Source: RUG563 sp045589355 (lineage in GTDB: Bacteria; Bacillota; Clostridia; Christensenellales; Aristaeellaceae). From it: a stretch of 22,908 nucleotides of DNA. Under the pieces are notes generated by a model, which was not told the DNA's origin, searched no databases, and worked only from the letters and a program-made list of their open reading frames with translations. The stretch covers positions 1 to 22,908 of the forward strand of contig JAZNOW010000037.1 in NCBI GenBank assembly GCA_045589355.1. The letters run 5' to 3'. Numbering within the stretch: position 1 is the stretch's first letter; every line of letters starts with the position of its first letter. Shown in pieces: positions 14,537 through 22,908 of the stretch. Both the position numbers and the translations under genes were made by a program.

Positions 14537-15766
14537 ATGAAACACACCCTGAAAAAACTGGTATCCCTTCTGATGATCTTCACCGTTCTCTTTTCTCTTT
14601 CCGGCCTTCCCTCTGCGCAGGCAGCCGCCCCCAGCATCAAAAGCAATTGGTCTGCCAAAACCGTTGCTGTGCGGAAAATTTCCATGAACAAGACAAGTCT
14701 TACCCTGAATATGGCCCAGTCCGGCCAGCTTCGGGCCACGCTGTCCCCTGCCAATTCCTCCGCACCCATCCGCTGGTCTTCCTCCAACAGCCTCATCGTT
14801 CAGGTAAACCAATCCGGCACGCTCACCCCCCGCTCGCCCGGCAGCTGCTATGTGTATGCCAAAGCAGGCGATAAGACCTGTAAATGCAAGGTGACCGTGA
14901 AGGCCATTCCCGTCCGCTCGATTTCTCTTCCGCAGAAATCCATCACCCTGAAATCCGGTGAGAGCTATACCATCAAGCCCTCTGTGAAGCCCTCCAATGC
15001 GACCTATAAAAACAACCTTTCCTATTCGACCACGTCTTCCGGCATCGCATCCGTTTCCGGCGGCAAAATCACTGCCCGCAATGCCGGCAATGCAACCATC
15101 ACCGTCCGTTCCAAAGACGGTAAAACTGCTCAGCTGAAGGTTCGTGTTATCCCCGTGCTCGCCTTCGCTTCCGCAACATACGACCTGAAAAAAGGTGCCA
15201 CCAAAGACATGGCCAAGGAATTGACTGTAAAGGGTATCAGCAAAAATAAAGTCAGCTTCTCGTCCTCAAACCCTAAAGTGGTTAGCGTTTCCTCGTCCGG
15301 CCGCATCAAAGTTCAAGGATACGGAAAGGCGACCCTGACGGCAAAGTACGGCTCCTCCGTTACCGCAAAAACCACCATCTATGTGGAAAAAGAAACGGTA
15401 AAGACCTTTAAAAAGCAGGTAACGCTGGACAACCAGCTGCTGGGTACAGATGAATTCACCATTACTGTCGACAAAAATGGTATCAAGACTATTAGCGTGT
15501 ACCAAAATGGAAACAGCCAGTACACAGGCGCCGGGTATACCATTGAATCTAAGAGCAAGAACCGCTACATTATCACCACAAAGTGGGCAAAGCGCGTAGA
15601 CCTTGACAAGGATAATTCCCTCTCAGGCTGTCTTACCGCAAAGGGCGGCATTGTAGAAAGTGAGGCGTGTGCGGAATATTCTTCCTCCAGTTCCACTTCC
15701 CATTACCATCAGGTCACTCGTCGCTATGCCCTGTATTCCAACAACACCTTGATCGTTCTGGAATAA
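14537..15766 (+). CDS. Secreted BIG2 Ig-like repeat protein
   Basis: Encodes 409 residues. The signal peptide (MKHTLKKLVS, hydrophobic core, likely cut after AQA near residue 29) is followed by about three bacterial Ig-like group 2 domains, near 46-122, 127-205 and 209-285. Each shows the usual pattern of a structural strand, a WSSSN or SFSSSNP turn, an SVS/QVNQSG.. strand and a GxATLTAK-type closing strand. The C-terminal ~120 residues form a different beta-rich region, with a serine tract, that I cannot assign. No LPXTG or other wall anchor is visible, so it may be released or bind the wall non-covalently. The start has AAGGAGG nine bases upstream. A second secreted protein follows 81 bases downstream, probably in the same transcript. 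Confidence 0.9.
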   Translation: MKHTLKKLVSLLMIFTVLFSLSGLPSAQAAAPSIKSNWSAKTVAVRKISMNKTSLTLNMAQSGQLRATLSPANSSAPIRWSSSNSLIVQVNQSGTLTPRSPGSCYVYAKAGDKTCKCKVTVKAIPVRSISLPQKSITLKSGESYTIKPSVKPSNATYKNNLSYSTTSSGIASVSGGKITARNAGNATITVRSKDGKTAQLKVRVIPVLAFASATYDLKKGATKDMAKELTVKGISKNKVSFSSSNPKVVSVSSSGRIKVQGYGKATLTAKYGSSVTAKTTIYVEKETVKTFKKQVTLDNQLLGTDEFTITVDKNGIKTISVYQNGNSQYTGAGYTIESKSKNRYIITTKWAKRVDLDKDNSLSGCLTAKGGIVESEACAEYSSSSSTSHYHQVTRRYALYSNNTLIVLE

Positions 15767-15778
15767 CATCCCTTTTGC

Positions 15779-15813
15779 GGCAGGAGCGGTTTGCCGACGC
15801 TTCCGCTCCTGCC
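15779..15813 (+). other. Intercistronic hairpin between the two secreted-protein genes
   Basis: GGCAGGAGCGG (15779-15789) pairs perfectly with CCGCTCCTGCC (15803-15813), an 11-bp GC-rich stem with a 13-base loop. No T run follows on either strand, so it is not a typical intrinsic terminator. It could stabilise the 3' end of the BIG2 message or adjust the ratio of the two proteins. Confidence 0.6.
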
Positions 15814-15847
15814 CCGGCCAACAAACAAAAGAAAGGAAGTATCCGAC

Positions 15848-16327
15848 ATGCTGAAAAAAGCAGCCGTTCTCTTTTCCCTTCTGCTTTTGCTGTTCACCAC
15901 GCTGTGCACCCCGGCTTCTGCCGCCAATGTGTGCTCCGTTGTGCGGGGCAACCCGGCAACCACAACCACCTTCACCGTAAAGACCGACAAAGGCTTTACC
16001 GGCCAGAAAATCACCCTGAAGCAATCCGGCAAAGGCGTGGCCTGGGGCCAGACCCTTTCTGCCAAGCGCAAAAAGTACAACGCCTACGCCACCTACAAAG
16101 TGAAATACACCGACATGACCAGCGGCAAAACCGTCTACAAGACCTGGTACACCAAAACATGCAGCCTGTACCTGAAGGCGAACAGGACCTATAAAGTGAC
16201 CGTGTACTATGATAGTGTAGGCCAGCTGACGCGGTACCGTTCTCTCTTCAACGGCGGGTTTTTCGGCTGGGAAAAAATGCCCTCCTGGAGCGTGACCAAA
16301 ACCCGCAATATCACCCTGTGCCATTGA
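15848..16327 (+). CDS. Small secreted protein of unknown function
   Basis: Encodes 159 residues with a signal peptide (MLKKAAVLF, hydrophobic core, likely cut after ASA near residue 25). The mature part of ~134 residues is basic and rich in Thr, Lys and Tyr, with alternating strand-like segments such as ATYKVKYTDM and TYKVTVYYD; three cysteines remain after cleavage. It looks like a single beta-sandwich domain, but I do not recognise a family. The start at 15848 has AAGGAAG eight bases upstream; the longer frame upstream has no signal-peptide logic. It probably shares a transcript with the BIG2 protein gene. Confidence 0.85.
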   Translation: MLKKAAVLFSLLLLLFTTLCTPASAANVCSVVRGNPATTTTFTVKTDKGFTGQKITLKQSGKGVAWGQTLSAKRKKYNAYATYKVKYTDMTSGKTVYKTWYTKTCSLYLKANRTYKVTVYYDSVGQLTRYRSLFNGGFFGWEKMPSWSVTKTRNITLCH

Positions 16328-16330
16328 TTC

Positions 16331-16367
16331 TTTTCCCCATTATAGCATGGGGAAAACATAAAAACAA
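16331..16367 (-). promoter_or_regulatory. Inverted repeat with a possible antisense promoter
   Basis: TTTTCCCCAT (16331-16340) pairs perfectly with ATGGGGAAAA (16347-16356) around a 6-base loop, without a following T run on either strand. The minus strand reads TATAAT across the loop (16339-16344), with TTGTTT 17 bases upstream (16362-16367). Transcription from it would be antisense to the small secreted-protein gene. It could equally be a weak terminator of that gene. Confidence 0.35.
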
Positions 16368-16467
16368 GTTAACCGCCGCCCCAGCCCGTGGGGTTTCCCA
16401 TACCGCCGGCGCCTGCTCCTGCAGCAGGTGCATTTTTCTGCACAGGCAAAGAGGAATTTCTTCTCAC

Positions 16468-16495
16468 AAAAAAAGACCGTTTCCGGTCTATTTTT
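16468..16495. terminator. Bidirectional terminator
   Basis: AGACCG (16474-16479) pairs with CGGTCT (16484-16489) around TTTC. A run of seven A precedes the stem and ATTTTTG follows it, so a U tract exists in both directions. It lies just after the cysteine-rich protein gene (minus, stop at 16515) and downstream of the plus-strand secreted-protein gene. Confidence 0.8.
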
Positions 16496-16514
16496 GTTAT
16501 GGAATCTGGAGATT

Positions 16515-16877
16515 TCAGCGGCACCAGGGGCACAGGCCGGTACCTTTGCAGGTATCGCACTTGCCCGTGCCGTCGCAGGAAGAGCACAGCAGCATATCGC
16601 CGCCGTAATAGATCAGCCCGTTCACGCAGTGATGGGAAGCGCCGTACACATACTGGCAGTCTTTCAGCCCGCGGCAATCGGGGCAGATGCCGGTATCATT
16701 GCACCGGAAGCAATCGCTGCTGACGGAAGCTGCGGACGAATATGCGTTGGAAGAAAAGGCCGGTGCGCTGACAGAGGGGCTTTCCGGCACGGAAGCATTG
16801 TCCAGCAGGATCAGAAGAATGCCGATCACGATCACCGCAGCCAGCAGAAGCATCTTCCGTTTCTGCTTTTCGTCCAT
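16515..16877 (-). CDS. Membrane-anchored DnaJ-type cysteine-rich protein
   Basis: Encodes 120 residues. An N-terminal basic stretch and one membrane segment (about 9-26) are followed by a Ser/Ala-rich linker (28-54) and a cysteine-rich end with 12 cysteines (56 to 119). CxxC pairs with DnaJ-like CxxCxGxG character occur at CFRCNDTG, CPDCRG, CSSCDGTG and CDTCKGTG. Twelve cysteines could bind up to three zinc ions. There is no J domain, so it is not DnaJ; similar zinc fingers appear as stand-alone anchors or scaffolds. The start at 16877 is chosen because AAAGGGAAC precedes it; the ATG at 16889 has a weaker site. It starts 26 bases after the leuS stop and is probably the last gene of that transcript. 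Confidence 0.82.
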   Translation of the reverse strand: MDEKQKRKMLLLAAVIVIGILLILLDNASVPESPSVSAPAFSSNAYSSAASVSSDCFRCNDTGICPDCRGLKDCQYVYGASHHCVNGLIYYGGDMLLCSSCDGTGKCDTCKGTGLCPWCR

Positions 16878-16903
16878 GTTCCCTTTCATAACGCTCTGTC
16901 CCC

Positions 16904-19318
<2,415 letters not shown>

Positions 19319-19351
19319 GAAACATGCCTCCTTTGATAAACGATACCGTAT

Positions 19352-19379
19352 ATTATACCACAAACCCTTGATTTGTAAA
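19352..19379 (-). promoter_or_regulatory. Promoter of leuS
   Basis: On the minus strand TTTACA (19374-19379, 5/6) is followed after 16 bases by a perfect TATAAT (19352-19357), itself preceded by TGG (extended -10). Transcription would start near 19345, leaving a leader of only about 27 bases. Confidence 0.8.
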
Positions 19380-19470
19380 GGGTTTCAGGCTTTTTACCCT
19401 CCCTATGGCCGGTGAAAAATGTATTATTCGGCAAAAAAACAAAAAGATAGTAGCAAATCCCTTTTCTTTG

Positions 19471-19479
19471 TGATAGAAT
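19471..19479 (+). promoter_or_regulatory. Extended -10 promoter of the M32 carboxypeptidase gene
   Basis: TGATAGAAT (19471-19479) is an extended -10 element with a 5/6 hexamer. The -35 position 17 bases upstream (TAGCAA, 19451-19456) is weak. It is divergent from the leuS promoter and would start transcription about 28 bases before the start codon at 19514. Confidence 0.55.
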
Positions 19480-19513
19480 AAAGAAAACAACCGCCGAAAG
19501 CGAGGAAGTGTAT

Positions 19514-21019
19514 ATGCAGCTCCATCAAGCTCGGGAACAGCTAATGAAACTGCAGGCGAAGATGAGCGCCTTTGACCACGCCATGGGCCTGATCTACTAC
19601 GACGGCTCCACCGCCGCCCCCAAAGGCACCGCCCAGAACCGCGGCCGCACGTTATCCATCCTTAGCGAAGAACACTATAAGCTGTCCACCGGCGAAGAAA
19701 CGGTGGCCTTGCTGGAGTATCTGGATACCGAAAAAGAAAACCTGACGGAAAAGGAACAGCGCATGGTGTTCCTGCTTTTGCGTTCCATCCGCCAGATGCA
19801 GAAGATCCCCATGGAGGAATATGTGGCCTACCAGGAACTGCTGGTAGAGGCGGACGACGTGTGGCACACCGCCAAGGAAACCAGCGATTTTGCGCTGTTT
19901 GAGCCTTTCCTTGAAAAGATCTTCCAAACCAACATCCGCTTTGCCAACTACTGCGCACCGGATATGGAGCCCTACGATTACTGGCTGAACGAATACGAAG
20001 ACGGCCTCACCATGAGCCAGTGCGACGTATTTTTTGCCACGCTGCGCAGCCGCCTGGTGCCCCTCATCCAGAAGATCCGGCAAAAGCAGAATTATCTGGA
20101 CGATACCTGCCTTTTCGGCAATTTCCCCGAACACAAGCAGGCTCTCTTTTCCGATAAGCTGATGGAGGTTATGGGGCTGGACCGCAACCACGTCACCATC
20201 GCCACCACCGAACACCCCTTCACCACCTCCCTGGGCTCCCATTTCGATACCCGCATCACCACCCACTATATCCCAAACAACGTGGCCTCCTCCATGTATT
20301 CCGTCATCCACGAAGGCGGCCATGCCCTTTATGACACCGGCAGCGCCGATGATCTGGCCTACACGGTATTGGACGGCGGCGTATCCATGGGCATCCACGA
20401 AAGCCAGAGCCGCTTCTACGAAAACCTGCTGGGCCGCAGCCGCGCCTTCATCTGGCACATTTTCCCCATCATGCAAAGCATTTTCCCCTTGCAGATGCAG
20501 GGCATCGGCGCCGAAGATATTTACCGGGCGGTGAACCGGGTGCAGCCTTCCCTCATCCGGGTGGATGCTGACGAGGTGACGTATTGCCTGCACGTGATGA
20601 TCCGCTACGAGCTGGAAAAGAAAGTGATGTGCGGCAAGCTGTCCGTGCATGACCTGCCCAAAGAATGGAACCGGCTGTACAAGGAATACCTGGGTGTCAC
20701 CGTGTCGGACGATGCCAGGGGCGTATTGCAGGACAGCCACTGGTCCGGCGGCGCCATCGGCTATTTCCCCAGCTATGCCCTGGGCAGCGCCTACGGCGTG
20801 CAGCTGCTGAACAAAATGAAGGAAACGGTGGATGTGGATACCTGCCTCAAGGAAGGCCGCCTTGGCCCCATCAACGAATGGAACCGGGAACACATCTGGA
20901 AGCACGGCAGCCTCTATCCACCCAAGAAGCTGTTGGAAATGGCGCTGGATGCGCCCTTCGATCCTTCCTGCTACACCGATTATCTGGAAAAGAAATACAA
21001 GGATCTGTACGGCTTATAA
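19514..21019 (+). CDS. M32-family metallocarboxypeptidase
   Basis: Releases C-terminal amino acids from peptides in the cytosol using a metal ion. The 501-residue length is typical of the family (Thermus/Pyrococcus-type carboxypeptidase, about 500). The metal-binding HEGGH is at 266-270, and the third ligand lies in HESQSRF (H295, E296). The HPF and DTRIT segments around 235-250 and the final EHIWKHGSLYPP segment are further family signatures. No signal peptide is present. The start is ATG 19514, with GAGG eight bases upstream; GTG 19508 is too close to that site. A terminator hairpin follows the stop by ten bases. Confidence 0.95.
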   Translation: MQLHQAREQLMKLQAKMSAFDHAMGLIYYDGSTAAPKGTAQNRGRTLSILSEEHYKLSTGEETVALLEYLDTEKENLTEKEQRMVFLLLRSIRQMQKIPMEEYVAYQELLVEADDVWHTAKETSDFALFEPFLEKIFQTNIRFANYCAPDMEPYDYWLNEYEDGLTMSQCDVFFATLRSRLVPLIQKIRQKQNYLDDTCLFGNFPEHKQALFSDKLMEVMGLDRNHVTIATTEHPFTTSLGSHFDTRITTHYIPNNVASSMYSVIHEGGHALYDTGSADDLAYTVLDGGVSMGIHESQSRFYENLLGRSRAFIWHIFPIMQSIFPLQMQGIGAEDIYRAVNRVQPSLIRVDADEVTYCLHVMIRYELEKKVMCGKLSVHDLPKEWNRLYKEYLGVTVSDDARGVLQDSHWSGGAIGYFPSYALGSAYGVQLLNKMKETVDVDTCLKEGRLGPINEWNREHIWKHGSLYPPKKLLEMALDAPFDPSCYTDYLEKKYKDLYGL

Positions 21020-21029
21020 AATAAATATG

Positions 21030-21058
21030 GCACCGCCTGCAAAACGGCGGTGCTTTTT
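21030..21058 (+). terminator. Terminator or attenuator between the M32 and HAD genes
   Basis: GCACCGCC (21030-21037) pairs perfectly with GGCGGTGC (21046-21053) around an 8-base loop and is followed by five T. The next start codon is only 13 bases beyond the T run, which leaves no room for a promoter after it. It may act as a partial terminator or attenuator. Confidence 0.82.
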
Positions 21059-21071
21059 CACGGAGAAACAC

Positions 21072-21725
21072 ATGGATCAGATAAAGCTTGCAATTTTCGA
21101 TTTTGACGGCACCCTCATCCGGGGCGATTCCATCGTGCCCTACATCCGCCTGGCCCGCCGGCTGAAGGCGCTGGGCCCGGGCCGGATGGCGGGCATTGTG
21201 CTGCGCGCTCCCCTGTGGGCATTGAAACTCCTTTCCGACAGCGCGTACAAGTCCTACGCCCTGAAGTTTTACGCCTCCCTTTCCCCCCAAAGGCAGCTGG
21301 CGCTGGACCGGGTGTTTACGGACGAGTACCTGCTGCCCCGCCTTTTCCCCCAGGGAAAGGCCACCCTGGAAGCAAGGAAGCAGGAAGGATACCACGTGGT
21401 TTTGCTTTCCGCCTCCACAAAAAACTACATGCAGCATGTGGCCGACGCGCTGGGAGTGGACGGGCTCGTCTGCACCCTGCTGGACGAAGGGGCAAACGTG
21501 GCGGAAAACTGCAAGGGAGAAAACAAAGTGCGGCTTTTGCACAAGTACCTCCGCGAAAAAGAACTGGATAAAGACGATGGCGTGGATTATAATGCTTCCT
21601 GTGCCTATGGCGACAGCAAAAGCGATCTGCCCGTCCTGAACCTGGTGGGCAACCCCATCATCGTCAATGGCAAGCGCAAGCTCGTCAAGGCTGCGCCCCA
21701 TCTGCCAAGGGTCACCTGGCAATAA
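21072..21725 (+). CDS. HAD superfamily IB phosphatase
   Basis: Encodes 217 residues. Motif I, DFDGT, with the nucleophile D10 and acid/base D12, spans 10-14; motif II serine is in LLSAST (S110); the motif III lysine lies at GENK (K149); and motif IV is YGDSKSD (D178, D182). The alpha-helical cap inserted after motif I (about 20-90) places it in subclass IB, related to phosphoserine phosphatase and phosphatidylglycerophosphatase-like enzymes. The substrate cannot be told. The cap has a rather hydrophobic stretch, so a phospholipid precursor is possible. The start at 21072 has GGAG upstream. It is 15 bases before the xylanase gene and probably co-transcribed with it. Confidence 0.9.
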   Translation: MDQIKLAIFDFDGTLIRGDSIVPYIRLARRLKALGPGRMAGIVLRAPLWALKLLSDSAYKSYALKFYASLSPQRQLALDRVFTDEYLLPRLFPQGKATLEARKQEGYHVVLLSASTKNYMQHVADALGVDGLVCTLLDEGANVAENCKGENKVRLLHKYLREKELDKDDGVDYNASCAYGDSKSDLPVLNLVGNPIIVNGKRKLVKAAPHLPRVTWQ

Positions 21726-21740
21726 AAAAGGAGCTTTATC

Positions 21741-22895
21741 ATGCAGAGTTTCAACGATTATTCCCCCCTTTATGCCCTGGCCGAAAAGCACGGCTTCAAA
21801 ATGGGCGCCGTGTATTCCCCCTGGTCCATGAAAAGCGAAGAGTACCTTTCCTTCCTCAAGGCCCATTTCAATTCCGTCACCTGCGCCAACGAAACCAAGG
21901 CCTATTCCCTGCTGGACCAGCAGGCCTCCATGGCAAACCCCGACGGCATGCCGGTGATGAACTATGCCCTGGCGGACCGGATGCTCTCCTGGGCCCGGGA
22001 AAACAACATCCGCGTCCGCGGCCATGTGCTGGTGTGGGACGCCTATATGACCGATTGGTACTTCCGCGAAGGCTATGATTCCTCCAAGCCCTACGCCGAC
22101 CGGGAAACCATGCGCCTGCGCACCCGGTATTACATTGATCAGGTGGTCACCCATTTCGAAGAAAAATTCCCCGGCACCATCTACTGCTGGGACGTGGTGA
22201 ACGAAGCCATCGGCGACCATGCCGACGAATGGGACGGCTCCGACGCCCGCCACATCCGCACCATCCGCGGCGGCGTGGATAACCTGTTCAAAACCCACCT
22301 TGGCAACGATTATGTGGAGTTTTCCTTCCTCTGTGCCAAAGACACCGTGGAAAAGCTGGGCGCCGATATCAAGCTCATCTACAACGACTACAACATGTAT
22401 TACCCCTGGAAGCGGGACGCCGCCCTTGAACTGGTGCACTCCATCAACCATTATGCCAAGGACGCATCCGGCGCCTTCCGCAAGCTGTGCGACGGCGTGG
22501 GCATGCAGGGCTACATCGGCGGCTACGGCACCCAGAGCGGATGCATGAAGGAGAGCAACCTGACGGACATCAAGAAGAGCATCCTGAAGTATCACGATGA
22601 GCTGGGCCTTGAGGTGCAGATCACCGAGATGGCGGTTCGCAACTACAAGCCTGAGCTGGAAGCGGAGCAGGCGGCGTTCTACCAGAAGCTGTTCAAGGTG
22701 TTCAAGAGCATCAACCGCGATCAGGAGGAGCCGATCCTGACGAATGTGGCGATCTGGGGCCTGTGCGACCGGCCGAACGAGCCGTCGACGAGCTATGGAT
22801 ATAAGATGAACGGTACGCATGGCGGCCTGTTCGGCGCTCGTTGTACGGTGAAGGAGGCCTTCCTGAAAGTGCACGAAGAGCTGGCCGCGGACTAA
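21741..22895 (+). CDS. Intracellular GH10 endo-beta-1,4-xylanase-type glycoside hydrolase
   Basis: Cleaves beta-1,4 linkages in xylan or xylo-oligosaccharides. It has 384 residues, one GH10 barrel without signal peptide or carbohydrate-binding module, so it probably works in the cytosol on imported oligomers. The acid/base is E155 in WDVVNEA and the nucleophile E296 in QITEMA; AIWGLCD near the end is the usual WGL signature. The region RGHVLVWD (93-100) has Asp where GH10 enzymes normally have His (GHTLVWH), and the following Gln is replaced by Tyr. The start follows AAAGGAG. Codon use changes sharply near 22,545: Glu codons go from mainly GAA to mainly GAG. The reading frame stays open throughout, so the gene is intact. 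Activity on xylan rather than a related substrate is unproven. Confidence 0.93.
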   Translation: MQSFNDYSPLYALAEKHGFKMGAVYSPWSMKSEEYLSFLKAHFNSVTCANETKAYSLLDQQASMANPDGMPVMNYALADRMLSWARENNIRVRGHVLVWDAYMTDWYFREGYDSSKPYADRETMRLRTRYYIDQVVTHFEEKFPGTIYCWDVVNEAIGDHADEWDGSDARHIRTIRGGVDNLFKTHLGNDYVEFSFLCAKDTVEKLGADIKLIYNDYNMYYPWKRDAALELVHSINHYAKDASGAFRKLCDGVGMQGYIGGYGTQSGCMKESNLTDIKKSILKYHDELGLEVQITEMAVRNYKPELEAEQAAFYQKLFKVFKSINRDQEEPILTNVAIWGLCDRPNEPSTSYGYKMNGTHGGLFGARCTVKEAFLKVHEELAAD

Positions 22896-22908
22896 ACCAA
22901 CCAACAAG

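Noticed and set aside
15779..15813. Hairpin as an intrinsic terminator
   Set aside because: The stem is strong, but neither strand has a T run after it, so it is listed as an intercistronic hairpin.
16515..16877. Calling the cysteine-rich protein a DnaJ chaperone
   Set aside because: Only the zinc-finger-like repeats are present; there is no J domain with HPD and no substrate-binding domain.
19319..19513. Riboswitch or small RNA between leuS and the peptidase gene
   Set aside because: The 195 bases hold two divergent promoters and AT-rich spacer; no conserved T-box or other riboswitch features are visible.

Overview
The window looks like a chromosomal segment of a GC-rich anaerobic member of the Bacillota, probably class Clostridia and plausibly gut-associated. 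The evidence is a single-chain pyruvate:ferredoxin oxidoreductase, strong AGGAGG-type ribosome binding sites, sigma-A style promoters, an M32 carboxypeptidase, CotH and BIG2 cell-surface proteins and a cytosolic GH10 xylanase. The species cannot be named from the sequence. I see no rRNA, tRNA, CRISPR array, insertion sequence, integrase or phage gene.

Layout. 1-1766 (minus): N-terminal half of nifJ, cut by the window edge, driven by a near-perfect promoter. 2073-6805 (minus): a tightly packed five-gene operon read as thioredoxin-reductase-like flavoprotein, secreted protein, lipoprotein, small cytosolic protein and CotH-kinase surface protein, ending in a terminator at about 1964-1987. 6987-9769 (plus): a divergent three-gene unit of an EF-G/TetM-like ribosomal GTPase and two overlapping membrane proteins. 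9781-9808 is a bidirectional terminator. 9831-11322 (minus): rpsT with a TTG start, a zinc-ribbon membrane protein and a DUF1622-type membrane protein, each with its own promoter. 11423-14374 (minus): a 983-residue NACHT-type STAND NTPase. 14537-16327 (plus): two secreted proteins, the first with BIG2 Ig-like repeats. 16515-19318 (minus): leuS followed by a membrane-anchored DnaJ-type cysteine-rich protein. 19514-22895 (plus): M32 carboxypeptidase, HAD-IB phosphatase and an intracellular GH10 xylanase.

How the genes fit together. Most of the window is housekeeping or central metabolism: nifJ, rpsT, leuS, peptidase, and xylan-oligomer breakdown in the cytosol. Roughly 11-16 kb is poorer in GC (hand-counted 60-base lines of 47-55%, against 58-67% in three flanking genes) and carries the NACHT protein and the secreted pair. 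It is the most accessory-looking part.

The strongest candidates for undescribed biology are: the NACHT protein with an N-terminal region I cannot assign (candidate single-gene phage defence); the minus-strand operon joining a thioredoxin reductase without recognisable NADPH motifs to exported proteins and a CotH kinase; and the ribosomal GTPase that has TetM length but an EF-G-like domain IV tip. The xylanase gene also shows an abrupt change of codon usage near 22,545.
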